Of a stretch of DNA of 64,000 nucleotides, positions 28,099 through 37,231 are shown one piece after another (position 1 is the stretch's first letter; each line of letters opens with the position of its first letter). Source of the DNA: Candidatus Kryptoniota bacterium. Its GTDB lineage: Bacteria; Bacteroidota; Ignavibacteria; Kryptoniales; Kryptoniaceae. The stretch is taken from NCBI GenBank assembly GCA_938074445.1, contig CALJEK010000025.1, forward strand, positions 1 to 64,000, given 5' to 3'. Both the position numbers and the translations under genes were made by a program. The notes beneath the pieces were generated by a model. The model had not been told where the DNA came from. It saw only the letters and a program-made list of their open reading frames with translations, and did not search any database.

Positions 28099-29331
28099 TT
28101 AAGATATCTTGTAAATATTAGCAACCTTTCGGGCGAAATTATAAGCCTTCAAGTCAAGCGAGTTTAAAAACTGTTTTCTGTTAAGTAACGATTCATTGGC
28201 AAACGAAATTATAACGAATAAAACCAACGCAGATGCAAAAACTGATAAAACTATCAATGTCCTAAATGGTCTTGCCTTTTTCTCGGGCGGAACAGCATAA
28301 TCAAGAACTTGGACAACTGGAACATTTTTCTGCTCCTCGATTTTTGCCTGCTCATACAATGGAACGATAAACTCAAGAAGTTTATTCTGAATCTCGTAAT
28401 CGCGATAAAGTCGAAGATATTGCAAACCCAACTCAGGAACATCTTTAAAAGGCACAAATAAACTCATATCACTTTTAGATTTTTCACTACCTTCTTTCAT
28501 CTGGTTTAATCTTTTTTTCATTTCCTCAATTTGAATCATAGCACTTTTAACTTCAGGGGCGTCTTCCCCAAACCGTCTCTGTAAAATTCCAAGTTTAACT
28601 TCCTCAGCTATTATTTGAGCCTCAAGTTCAGCTGCTGCTTGAACAGCTGCTTTAGTTTGCTCAGGCAAATAATAAATACCATACTTTTGTTGAAATTTCT
28701 TGAGTGTATCTTCAGCAGCCTTGAGGTCAGCAAGGTTTTGCAAATAACGTCTCTCTATCACAATTCTATTATTCCTCGCCTCTTCGGTGTTAAGTTTTAT
28801 GTTTATCTCATTTAAAACATCGACAAAATAATTAGCCATATCAGCTGCCCTTTGGCGATCCCTGTCATAAACATTTATCACTAAAATCCCATTCTCATCA
28901 ATTTCAAAATCTGTATTACCCCTCAACTCTTTCACCGCTTTTTCCATCGATGAATCTTTTATCCCGTAGACCTTGATAAGATCAAATTTTTCTACCACTT
29001 TTTCCATTGCGGTTCTGCTGTTTAAAATCGCAAGGTATGTGAAAAGCGGAATTTGTCCTCCACCCAATCCTCTTAAAAATGGCGCAAACTCGCGAATTGA
29101 TTGCCCAAAACTTCCAAGCCCACCCAAGATGTCAGTCTTTCTCGGAGCGACTACAGTGGCGGTTGCTTTATATTGAACTGGCAATAAAAGAGCAACAACA
29201 ACTGCAACCAAAGTGACTATGAAAACATTAATAACGATAAACTTTCTCCACTTGTAAAGAACATAAAAATAATCCCAAATCCCAACTTCTGCCCGCTTTC
29301 CGTCTGTTCTCTCAGCGTGATTCTCGTTCAT
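28099..29331 (-). CDS. Polysaccharide chain-length regulator (Wzz/GumC family)
   Basis: The 410-aa protein has the co-polymerase layout: a cytoplasmic start, helix 1 (about 33-53), a long periplasmic domain with coiled coils (about 170-290, EERRYLQNLADLKAAEDTL-like region), a proline-rich site VPPEKKARPFR and helix 2 (about 363-383). No C-terminal tyrosine kinase domain follows, and no Wza/OPX export gene is in the window. It is the first gene of the locus, downstream of tRNA-Leu. Confidence 0.91.
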   Translation of the reverse strand: MNENHAERTDGKRAEVGIWDYFYVLYKWRKFIVINVFIVTLVAVVVALLLPVQYKATATVVAPRKTDILGGLGSFGQSIREFAPFLRGLGGGQIPLFTYLAILNSRTAMEKVVEKFDLIKVYGIKDSSMEKAVKELRGNTDFEIDENGILVINVYDRDRQRAADMANYFVDVLNEINIKLNTEEARNNRIVIERRYLQNLADLKAAEDTLKKFQQKYGIYYLPEQTKAAVQAAAELEAQIIAEEVKLGILQRRFGEDAPEVKSAMIQIEEMKKRLNQMKEGSEKSKSDMSLFVPFKDVPELGLQYLRLYRDYEIQNKLLEFIVPLYEQAKIEEQKNVPVVQVLDYAVPPEKKARPFRTLIVLSVFASALVLFVIISFANESLLNRKQFLNSLDLKAYNFARKVANIYKIS

Positions 29332-29407
29332 TTAAACCTTTCTCTTTGCTTTAACTTCTTAAAAACTTAAAAAAATAAGGCTAAATAAACAAGTCGAAAA
29401 TTATCAG

Positions 29408-29492
29408 TGCCCGGGGCGGGATTCGAACCCGCACGGGCTTTAAGCCCACTACACCCTGAATGTAGCGCGTCTCCCAATTCCGCCACCCGGGC
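29408..29492 (-). tRNA. tRNA-Leu (anticodon CAG)
   Basis: The 85-base tRNA with a long variable arm has acceptor GCCCGGG/CCCGGGC, anticodon stem CTACA/TGTAG with loop TTCAGGG (anticodon CAG), and T arm GGTTCGAATCC. CCA is not encoded. It lies between the MFS gene and the polysaccharide locus. Confidence 0.96.
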
Positions 29493-29505
29493 AAGAGCTA
29501 AAATT

Positions 29506-29533
29506 AATTTAAAAATTTAAAACCTAAACACAA
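29506..29533 (-). promoter_or_regulatory. Possible tRNA-Leu(CAG) promoter
   Basis: On the minus strand TTGTGT (29533-29528), 16 bases, then TAAATT (29511-29506). The start would fall a few bases before the tRNA. The -35 box is weak and the region is AT-rich, so this is tentative. Confidence 0.4.
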
Positions 29534-29536
29534 AAA

Positions 29537-30745
29537 CTAATTCCCCTCAGCGATTTTGAGAATAAATGGTATAGAAATAAAAGCGAGAAACCCACTTAAA
29601 TAAAATCCGACCCTTAATCCCCAGAATCCAGCAATTATTCCACCAAGCCCCGGACCAATCACATTTGAAAGCGTCGTAAAACTTGAAGCAATCCCCATAA
29701 TCCCACCTTGTTTCTCCTCATTTACATTTCTACTCACAAAGGAATACAAAACCGGAAGCATCCCACCAAGAAAAAAACCGAACAATGCCCTTGATAAAAT
29801 CACAACAAAAATTGAATTCGAAAACCCCTGAACCATAAAAGCAACACCAGCGCCTGAAAAAGAGAAAACCAAATTTTTTCTATATCCTTTAAAACCTAAT
29901 TTTCTAAAATCGCTATCGTTCTTCCTCCCCCATAGCGGAGACGATAAAATTGTAAACGCCCCAGCAATCGAAAAAGCAACACCAGTTAAAGTTGAAATAT
30001 GCTTTGCCTCTCTAGCTACATACTCAACAAACAAAGCAAAAATGGGTTGAACTATCATAACTGTCATTTGAGATAAAAATATTAGAATCAAAGCAATGCT
30101 TATATTCCTACTTCTAAACGCGAAACGGTAGTTTTCGAGCAAATTTTTTAATTCGTTTCCGTTCTCCGAATTATTTCTTCTTGACTCAACAGCTCCAAAT
30201 ATTAAAAGAAAGCCCGAGATGAAACATAGTATTCCCGTCAAATAAAAAATGTGTCTATAGCCAATCAAATCCGCAAGCACTCCTCCAAACAGCGGACCCA
30301 AAAGTTGACCAGTTGATGTTGCAGTTTGAAGAGTTCCAATTGCATATCCCTTTCTTTCATACGGAGTTTCCGCAGAGATAAAAGCAAGTGCCGAAGGTAT
30401 AAAGCCACTTATAGCTCCTTGAATCACTCTGAATATAAAAAGTTGATAAACATTTTGCGATAAACCTGTCAAAAACTGTGCTACGCCTAAACCAAATATC
30501 GCTCTAACCATAATCAACTTCCGTCCAAATCTATCTCCAAGCGTCCCCCATATTGGTGTTATAAAAAACGAAACTATGAAAGGACCTGAAAAAACAATCC
30601 CACTCCACCTTGCGACATCCGCTTCATTTCTCACCCCGAGCTCTCGAATGAAAAATGGAAGAAATGGTATAACCATACTCATTCCCATCATAGCGATAAA
30701 CTGCGCGAACCAAACAATGTAAAGATTTTTCTTCCAAATCTGCAC
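29537..30745 (-). CDS. MFS drug-type efflux transporter
   Basis: The 402-aa protein has twelve predicted helices and the DHA1/TetA-like motif A between helices 2 and 3 (GTLGDRFGRKLIMVRA). Motif-C-like glycines lie in helix 5 (GQLLGPLFGGVLADLIG), and the pattern partly repeats in the second half (SPLWGRKNDSDFRKLG and GPGLGGIIAG). The start is GTG. The substrate cannot be read from sequence; multidrug or sugar efflux are both possible. Confidence 0.9.
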   Translation of the reverse strand: MQIWKKNLYIVWFAQFIAMMGMSMVIPFLPFFIRELGVRNEADVARWSGIVFSGPFIVSFFITPIWGTLGDRFGRKLIMVRAIFGLGVAQFLTGLSQNVYQLFIFRVIQGAISGFIPSALAFISAETPYERKGYAIGTLQTATSTGQLLGPLFGGVLADLIGYRHIFYLTGILCFISGFLLIFGAVESRRNNSENGNELKNLLENYRFAFRSRNISIALILIFLSQMTVMIVQPIFALFVEYVAREAKHISTLTGVAFSIAGAFTILSSPLWGRKNDSDFRKLGFKGYRKNLVFSFSGAGVAFMVQGFSNSIFVVILSRALFGFFLGGMLPVLYSFVSRNVNEEKQGGIMGIASSFTTLSNVIGPGLGGIIAGFWGLRVGFYLSGFLAFISIPFILKIAEGN

Positions 30746-30772
30746 TTCGACTCAAATAAATTGAAATCAGTT

Positions 30773-31495
30773 TTAAAAAGAATATCCAAACCCAAAAACG
30801 AAATGGAACATTTTTATAAATGTTTCAGCTGTCCCACCATATATACCAGCATTCACAATCTCACCAGATGTATATTTTAGCTCAACCATCCCAAATATTC
30901 CCCTATAGACCCTAAAATCAATCCCGCACGAAAGTTGAACCACAAAATCATTTACCTCGTATCGCTCAAAACTTAACGAATCAATCGTTGTCTCAAAGTG
31001 TGGTATCGAAACCCCAAAACCAAATTTCAAAAAAGGAGAAATATAAGGCTTTAAATCGAACTTGTAACCAAAATTTAAAATTCCGTAATTTAAACCATGT
31101 GAGATGGAAAAATTTTGAACTATATCCCCAAACCTTATAACTGAGTTGATCAAAGAATCTCTGTAAATCCCAGCAACTTTTACCGCTTGCTCCGGATCAG
31201 AATAAACCTTTGAATGAATAAACTCAAACTCGACAAAAGTTCGAGGATTTACAAATTTCAGTCTATATGTAATCCTGAGCCCATAATAAAGCGGGAATTC
31301 AAATGATTTATCGGATAATTTAACACCGTCAAACCTTAGAAAAGTTTGATTTATGTCCTGAGAAACCTTAAGATATGTTGAGGCTGGAAAACTTTTACCA
31401 AGATATGCGAATAGAATCAAATCCTGCGCAACGCAATTATAAAAGAAAACAAAAAAAGGTGCTAATACTTTTATTACCTTCACTCTTGTTAACAT
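30773..31495 (-). CDS. Predicted outer-membrane beta-barrel protein of unknown function
   Basis: The 240-aa protein starts at ATG 31495 with a signal peptide ending near YNCVAQ. It then shows alternating hydrophobic strands and ends in phenylalanine (FGFGYSF), the usual C-terminal residue for BAM-inserted barrels. No family is recognised with confidence; the size suits an eight- to ten-stranded barrel. It follows glutamate dehydrogenase on the same strand with a hairpin in between. Confidence 0.75.
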   Translation of the reverse strand: MLTRVKVIKVLAPFFVFFYNCVAQDLILFAYLGKSFPASTYLKVSQDINQTFLRFDGVKLSDKSFEFPLYYGLRITYRLKFVNPRTFVEFEFIHSKVYSDPEQAVKVAGIYRDSLINSVIRFGDIVQNFSISHGLNYGILNFGYKFDLKPYISPFLKFGFGVSIPHFETTIDSLSFERYEVNDFVVQLSCGIDFRVYRGIFGMVELKYTSGEIVNAGIYGGTAETFIKMFHFVFGFGYSF

Positions 31496-31513
31496 TTTTA
31501 TTGTCGCAAGCGG

Positions 31514-31533
31514 GCGGGGGAACAATCCCCCGC
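31514..31533 (-). other. GC-rich hairpin after the glutamate dehydrogenase gene
   Basis: The minus strand reads GCGGGGGA-TTGT-TCCCCCGC, an eight-pair stem with a four-base loop, ten bases after the gdhA stop and 18 bases before the next start. No T run follows, so it is not a standard intrinsic terminator. It could reduce read-through or protect the gdhA message. Confidence 0.5.
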
Positions 31534-31543
31534 TGTTTTAAAT

Positions 31544-32821
31544 TTATGGATAAAGCCCACGAAGCCTAACTGCCTCAGCAACCCTGCTGATCCCAAGCAT
31601 ATAAGCTGCCATCCTCATCGATACCTTATTTTTCAAATGAATGTCAATAACCTCATCGAAAGCGCGCTTCATAATTTTTTCAAGCATACCATAAACTTGC
31701 TCCTCGTCCCAGAACAAATGTTGCTCATCTTGAACCCACTCAAAATAAGATACGGTCACGCCACCAGCATTACACAATATATCAGGGATCACAAAAACAC
31801 CTTTATCTTCAAGAATTGCATCTGCTTCAGGAGTGGTTGGACCATTCGCAGCTTCGGCAATTATTCTCGCATTTATCTTTCCAGCATTTCCTTCATGGAT
31901 TGCGTTTTCAAGTGCTGCTGGCACAAGAATATCACATTTCAAAGCAAGGAGTTCATCTGCACTTATGGGTTCAGAATTAGGGAATCCAACAACCGAACCT
32001 GTTTTATTTTTGTGCTCAATGAGCTTCATTACATCAAGACCGTTATCATTAAAAACTCCACCTTTTGAGTCATTCACCGCTATAACTTTTGCGCCGGCAT
32101 TTTCAAAAAGCATCGCTGCAACAGAACCAGCATTTCCAAACCCTTGTACTACAACAGTTGCACCTTCCAACTTTATACCAAGATGCTCGAGCGCTTTTTG
32201 CGCTGTATAAAACACACCGCGACCCGTAGCTTGATCTCTGCCAACAGAGCCACCAAGTGAAATAGGCTTCCCAGTCACGACCCCTGGAACTGCGTAACCT
32301 TTCATCATACTGTATGTATCCATTATCCAAGCCATAACTTGCGGATTCGTATAAACATCCGGAGCTGGAATATCCCTTTCAGGACCGATCAATGGAAGGA
32401 TCTCCGCAGTATAACGCCTCGTTAATCTTTCAAGTTCTCCACGCGACATCTCCTTTGGGTTGCAAACAACACCACCTTTCCCACCTCCAAATGGAATATT
32501 GACAATTGCACACTTCCAAGTCATCCAAAAAGCAAGAGCTTTAACTTCGTCAAGAGTAACATTGGGATGATACCTTATTCCACCTTTTGCTGGACCTCGA
32601 GCAGTGCTATGTTGAACGCGATAACCCTCAAAACTTTTAACTCTGCCATCATCCATTCGAACAGGAAAGTTAACTATTAAAATCCGCTCTGGGTATTTAA
32701 TGTGCTCACGAATATCTTCCTCAAGATTTAAAAGGTCGGCTGCTTTGTCAAATGTCTCAAGAGCCATATCATAAACTGACCTCGCCCCATTCCTAAGTGC
32801 TTTTTCCTTCTCGATTGTCAT
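31544..32821 (-). CDS. gdhA: Glutamate dehydrogenase (Glu/Leu/Phe/Val family)
   Basis: This 425-aa NAD(P)-dependent enzyme interconverts glutamate and 2-oxoglutarate plus ammonia. Marks: GYRVQHSTARGPAKGGIRYHP, the catalytic Lys in ALAFWMTWKCAIVNIPFGGGKGG, RDIPAPDVYTNPQ, TGRGVFYTAQ, the Rossmann motif VQGFGNAGSVAA and DILCNAGGVTVSYFEWVQ. The length fits the hexameric enzymes common in thermophiles. AAGGAG precedes the ATG. Confidence 0.96.
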   Translation of the reverse strand: MTIEKEKALRNGARSVYDMALETFDKAADLLNLEEDIREHIKYPERILIVNFPVRMDDGRVKSFEGYRVQHSTARGPAKGGIRYHPNVTLDEVKALAFWMTWKCAIVNIPFGGGKGGVVCNPKEMSRGELERLTRRYTAEILPLIGPERDIPAPDVYTNPQVMAWIMDTYSMMKGYAVPGVVTGKPISLGGSVGRDQATGRGVFYTAQKALEHLGIKLEGATVVVQGFGNAGSVAAMLFENAGAKVIAVNDSKGGVFNDNGLDVMKLIEHKNKTGSVVGFPNSEPISADELLALKCDILVPAALENAIHEGNAGKINARIIAEAANGPTTPEADAILEDKGVFVIPDILCNAGGVTVSYFEWVQDEQHLFWDEEQVYGMLEKIMKRAFDEVIDIHLKNKVSMRMAAYMLGISRVAEAVRLRGLYP

Positions 32822-32847
32822 GTCTTTTCTCCTTTTTTATTTTTTAT

Positions 32848-32880
32848 TAAAAAAATCCCGAACTGTTAAGTTCGGGATTT
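32848..32880 (-). terminator. Intrinsic terminator of metG
   Basis: On the minus strand the metG stop runs straight into AATCCCGAACT-TAAC-AGTTCGGGATT followed by a T run. The stem has eleven pairs and the first bases of the 5' arm belong to the stop codon. It separates metG from gdhA. Confidence 0.88.
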
Positions 32881-34939
32881 ACCTAACCTGGCTTCCTGTT
32901 TCAATTTCGTCAAGCGTTGTTATAATTGTCAATTTTTCATCCTTAACAGCTGCAAGAAGCATACCTTGGGATTCTACCCCCATCAACTTAACAGGTTTTA
33001 AATTCGCCACTACGACAACGCGCTTACCGATAATTTCTTCAGGTTTATAATGCTTTCCAATCCCTGCCACGATCTGCCTTTTTTCATTCCCAATCTTTAC
33101 CATCAACTTTAAAAGTTTTTCGGAATTCTTTACCCTTTCACATTCGACAACCTCAGCAACCCTAAGGTCAAGTTTTTCAAAATCTTCAATGCTTATCTGG
33201 GGCTTAAACTCTATCCCTTCATCCACAGTTTCACCGGATGCAACTTTTAACTTTCTTATTTCGGATTCAATTTCAGAATCTTCTATTTTCCTAAACAAAA
33301 TTTTCGGCTCACCAAGCTGATGACCTACGGTAAGTAAGGGTTCAGCAGCGCTATCCCAGCCAGCCTTAACAATATCATCTTTCAAATTCAACATCTCCCA
33401 AATTTTCCTCGCCGAAAACGGCAAAACCGGCTCAAACAAGATCGCAAGTGACCTCACCAATTGCAAACACAAATTTATCGTCGTTGACGCCCTGCGTGGA
33501 TTTTCTTTGATCATCCTCCACGGCTCCGTATCATTAAAATATTTGTTCGCAAATCTCGCAAGATTCATCGTTTCAAAAACCCCGTCCCTTATTCTAAAAT
33601 TCTCGTAATTACTCGCTATCTTATCAACATACTCTTTTAATTTCGCCATCAACTCTCTATCAATGTCCTCAAGCTCAAATCGTTCGGGAACTTTATTCTC
33701 AAAATTCTTTTTCACAAACGTTAATGTCCTATTAACAAAGTTGCCAAGTATATCTGCCAGCTCATTATTGTTTCTCGCTTGAAATTCCTTCCATGAAAAA
33801 TCCGTGTCCTTCGTCTCAGGCAAAATGCTTGCAATAGCATAACGTAATGGATCTGGCTCAAATTTCTCAAGATACTCATTCAGCCAAACAGCATAATTCC
33901 GACTCGTCGAAAGTTTTTTCCCCTCGAGATTTAAAAATTCATTCGCTGGAACATTATCCGGAAGCACATAAATTTCATCGCTTCTACCGTCATTCCATGC
34001 CATTAACATCGCCGGGAAGACAATACAATGAAAAACAATGTTATCTTTTCCGATGAAATGTATCAATCTCGTGTTTGAATCCTGCCAATACTCACGCCAT
34101 TTCTCTGGTTGACCAATTTTTTGAGCCCACTCCTTCGTTGATGAAATATACCCGAGCAAAGCATCAAACCAAACATATATTACTTTACCCTCCGCCCCTG
34201 AAATTGGAACTTTTACCCCCCAATGCAAATCTCTCGTAACCGCCCTATCCTGCAATCCTTCCTTGAACCAAGAATAAACATATTGCTTAACATTCTCCTT
34301 CCAATCTGTCTTTGTGCTTATCCATTCTTCAAGCCGTTTTTGAAAATCACCAAGTGGCAAATACCAATGCGATGTATCTTTAATCACGGGAGTTGAACCA
34401 CAGATCTTACACTTTGGCTCGATTAAATCCGTTTGCTCAAGCCAACTTCCGCATTTTTCACATTGATCCCCTCTCGCACCAGGTGAACCACACACTGGAC
34501 AAGTCCCTTCAACATATCTATCAGCAAGAAACATTTTGTCCTTTTCGCAATACAATTGCTTGGTTGTTTTCTCCTTTAAAACTCCCTTCTTGTAAAGCTC
34601 AAGAAAAAATTCCTGCGCAGTTTGATGATGTATGGGAAGCGAAGTCCTTGAATAATTATCAAAACTCATCCCGAATTTTTCAAAACTCTCTTTATTCATA
34701 TAATGATATTTATCAACAACCTGTTGGGGTGTTATACCTTCCTTCTCCGCCGTGATTGTTATCGGAACACCGTGTTCATCCGAACCACAAATATATATAA
34801 CATCTCTGCCCTTTAACCTTTGATAGCGAACATAAATATCGGCAGGAAGATAAGCCCCAGCCAAGTGCCCTAAATGAATAGGTCCGTTTGCATAAGGGAG
34901 TGCAGCCGTTACAAGTATTCTTTTAAAATCTTTGCTCAA
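32879..34939 (-). CDS. metG: Methionyl-tRNA synthetase
   Basis: The 686-aa class I synthetase has the HIGH-like motif PIHLGHLAG, a four-cysteine zinc module (CPVCGS, CEKC, CKICGS), WFDALLGYI, and KLSTS in place of KMSKS. The C-terminal extension (about 585-686) is an EMAPII/Trbp111-like tRNA-binding domain (FEKLDLRVAEVVECERVKNSEKLLKLMV). The start is TTG at 34939; no in-frame ATG fits. Confidence 0.97.
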   Translation of the reverse strand: MSKDFKRILVTAALPYANGPIHLGHLAGAYLPADIYVRYQRLKGRDVIYICGSDEHGVPITITAEKEGITPQQVVDKYHYMNKESFEKFGMSFDNYSRTSLPIHHQTAQEFFLELYKKGVLKEKTTKQLYCEKDKMFLADRYVEGTCPVCGSPGARGDQCEKCGSWLEQTDLIEPKCKICGSTPVIKDTSHWYLPLGDFQKRLEEWISTKTDWKENVKQYVYSWFKEGLQDRAVTRDLHWGVKVPISGAEGKVIYVWFDALLGYISSTKEWAQKIGQPEKWREYWQDSNTRLIHFIGKDNIVFHCIVFPAMLMAWNDGRSDEIYVLPDNVPANEFLNLEGKKLSTSRNYAVWLNEYLEKFEPDPLRYAIASILPETKDTDFSWKEFQARNNNELADILGNFVNRTLTFVKKNFENKVPERFELEDIDRELMAKLKEYVDKIASNYENFRIRDGVFETMNLARFANKYFNDTEPWRMIKENPRRASTTINLCLQLVRSLAILFEPVLPFSARKIWEMLNLKDDIVKAGWDSAAEPLLTVGHQLGEPKILFRKIEDSEIESEIRKLKVASGETVDEGIEFKPQISIEDFEKLDLRVAEVVECERVKNSEKLLKLMVKIGNEKRQIVAGIGKHYKPEEIIGKRVVVVANLKPVKLMGVESQGMLLAAVKDEKLTIITTLDEIETGSQVR

Positions 34940-35004
34940 GGTAGCATAAAAATTTTGTTGGCAAGCTTTGTTAAGAATTTAGTAAAATAAATTTTTTGAA
35001 ACAA

Positions 35005-36063
35005 CTAACCCAAACCGTTAGAAAAGAATTCTTTACTCCGCTCAAACGCCTCCGGCGGGATGATTTTCGTTATCTCATCGAGCGTATATCTCTCCCAAAG
35101 ATCATTACCATAGTGCACATAAACATAATTTTTGAAAATGTCAAATTTTTCAATCCTACCAACACCTCTTTCTGTCTGGATTTCGTAGTCAATCGGAGGG
35201 AATTTTTTCAATGCTTCAATATACATCTCCATCTCAAATAACAAACAACACTTCAGCCTCCCACATTGCCCCGATAATTTTATCGGGTTCAACGGCAGAT
35301 TTTGAAACCTTGCGTGGGCAAGGGTAACTTTATTAAATTTCTCAAGCCAAGTATTACAACATAAAGGTCGCCCACAACTTCCAATTCCACCTATTTTTCT
35401 CGCCTCATCCCTTACGCCAATTTGCCAAAGTTCAATCCTTGTTTTAAAAATTTTGGCAAGATCACGAACAAAAGCCCTGAAATCAATCCTTCCGTTAGCA
35501 GTGAAATAAAAAGTGAGACGATTTCTATCAAACTGATACTCAACATCTATCAACTTCATCTCGAGGTTAAATGCTTTCACTCTTTCCTTGAAAATATGAT
35601 ATGCCTTAACTTCATCATCTCTGTTTTTCTTTAATTTCCTTAAATCTTCCTCACTCGCAAGGCGTATCACTCTCCTCATCAACTGACCAACTATACCGAG
35701 AAAGTTTCTTTTATAATGAACTTTTTCCCCAACCAAATGAACACGCCCAAGGTCAACGCCACGAATTGCTTCAACTAAAACATAATCACCGGGTTCGAGT
35801 TCAAGATTTTGATCGTTTATAAAGAAATCACGACGCAGGCTTTTAAATTCAACTTCAACAAGGCTTAAAGTATGCTCAATCTTGGCAAGTTCAGGATCAA
35901 AAGGTTTCTTAAAACAAGACTCGCACGGCAATTTAGCTTCTTCAATCTCAAGTCCTTCAGCTTCAATCCCAGCGATAAATGTTTTGTCCAACTGTTCCCA
36001 ACCACTTCCAAATGATTCCCAGTCCTCCTCAAGCCAAAAAGGTGAATCTATCTTTCTATCCAT
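35005..36063 (-). CDS. ricT: PSP1/RicT-like protein
   Basis: The 352-aa protein contains the PSP1 C-terminal domain with the conserved cysteines CGRPLCCNTWL and QCGRLKCCLLFEM. In Bacillus, RicT (YaaT) is part of an Fe-S-bearing complex that acts on RNase Y and phosphorelays. The N-terminal 60 residues carry an extra CESCFKK pair. It overlaps the holB end by 16 bases, a pairing also common in Firmicutes and the FCB group. Confidence 0.9.
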   Translation of the reverse strand: MDRKIDSPFWLEEDWESFGSGWEQLDKTFIAGIEAEGLEIEEAKLPCESCFKKPFDPELAKIEHTLSLVEVEFKSLRRDFFINDQNLELEPGDYVLVEAIRGVDLGRVHLVGEKVHYKRNFLGIVGQLMRRVIRLASEEDLRKLKKNRDDEVKAYHIFKERVKAFNLEMKLIDVEYQFDRNRLTFYFTANGRIDFRAFVRDLAKIFKTRIELWQIGVRDEARKIGGIGSCGRPLCCNTWLEKFNKVTLAHARFQNLPLNPIKLSGQCGRLKCCLLFEMEMYIEALKKFPPIDYEIQTERGVGRIEKFDIFKNYVYVHYGNDLWERYTLDEITKIIPPEAFERSKEFFSNGLG

Positions 36064-37214
36064 TGCACCTTACCTATTTGTTTTGTTTTTTGATAAGCCT
36101 TCTTCATCAACTCCGAAAGTTCGAGCGAAAGATTTATCAAAATCAAATTCAATTGAACATTTTTTTCAACTTGATCGATCGCTTTTTCCACAAGCGAAAT
36201 TGCACTCTGATATTCAAATTCACCATAATTTTCAACAAACTTTTTCAGTCTCTCAATCATATTAATGTTTATGATTTTATCGCTCATGCCAACCTTAAGC
36301 ATCAGCGCATCCCTAAACCATGTCAAAATAATCTGCAAAAAATTCTCAATTTCACTTCTTTCATAATCCGCCACGATTTTTTCAACTTCAATCAACAACT
36401 TCACAATCTTCCCAGATGCGATTGTAGCAAGAAAATCAATGGGTCTAATTCTCTTATCCTCAATTGCAACATCAAGAAGTTCCAACGCCTTACCAAAACT
36501 TCCATTCGAAAGCCGTGCGATAAGCCGAGCCCGTGCTTCGTTTAATCCATATCTCTCAACCAATGCCCTCACTATCTCATCATCCGAGAGATAAGAAAAC
36601 CTAACAAGCTGACACCTTGATATGATTGTTGGTAAAAGTCTATCCTTGTTTGCGGTGGTCAAAATTATAACGGTCTTAGGGGTTGGCTCCTCAAGAGTTT
36701 TCAAAAACGCATTTGCTGCTTGCTCCGTCATCGCATCAGCCTCAGAAACAATCACCACTCGCCAGCCCGGAATAAAAGTGCTATGCGAAATTTCCATTTT
36801 AATTTCTCTAATGCTATTGATCTTTATGCTGTTTGCCCTCGGAATTGTAATCTTATGATAGGGATTTTGCGCCTTTAACTTTACTTGCTCCTGTATAATT
36901 TTTATCTCTGACTCGTCAAGTTTTTCAATCGGCGAGCTATCTTTAGTCTCATTTTTCCCAAGTGGAAGTTTGAAAACTAATTTCACATTTGGATGCGAAA
37001 GTTCAGAAATCCCTTTACAAGTTCTGCATTCATCGCACGCTTCTCCTTTCCCACGCTCGCAATTTAATGCTTTCGCAAACTCAATCGCCATAGCATCCTT
37101 CCCCACGCCCTCTGGACCATAGAACAAATATGCATGTGCTACCTTTTCATTTAAAATCGCATTGATCAAAATTTGCTTTACCCTATCCTGACCTATTACG
37201 TTTGACCAAGCCAT
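36048..37214 (-). CDS. holB: DNA polymerase III delta' subunit
   Basis: The 388-aa clamp-loader AAA+ protein has a Walker A YGPEGVGKDAMAIEFA, zinc-binding cysteines CERGKGEACDECRTC, FLKTLEEPTPKTVIILTT and the SRC motif TIISRCQLVRF. It is slightly long for delta'. The complete P-loop fits the Gram-positive-like delta' or a short tau-like protein; pairing with ricT favours delta'. Confidence 0.92.
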   Translation of the reverse strand: MAWSNVIGQDRVKQILINAILNEKVAHAYLFYGPEGVGKDAMAIEFAKALNCERGKGEACDECRTCKGISELSHPNVKLVFKLPLGKNETKDSSPIEKLDESEIKIIQEQVKLKAQNPYHKITIPRANSIKINSIREIKMEISHSTFIPGWRVVIVSEADAMTEQAANAFLKTLEEPTPKTVIILTTANKDRLLPTIISRCQLVRFSYLSDDEIVRALVERYGLNEARARLIARLSNGSFGKALELLDVAIEDKRIRPIDFLATIASGKIVKLLIEVEKIVADYERSEIENFLQIILTWFRDALMLKVGMSDKIININMIERLKKFVENYGEFEYQSAISLVEKAIDQVEKNVQLNLILINLSLELSELMKKAYQKTKQIGKVQWIER

Positions 37215-37231
37215 TAGATTACACAGTTTTC

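Noticed and set aside
35979-36545. 188-codon plus-strand frame across ricT and holB
   Set aside because: It is antisense to two solid overlapping genes and shows low-complexity Phe/Leu/Ser content without any motif.
37021-37100. holB read as a tau/gamma subunit (dnaX)
   Set aside because: The protein lacks the length and C-terminal domains of tau, and its coupling with ricT fits delta'. The intact P-loop alone is not enough to call dnaX.
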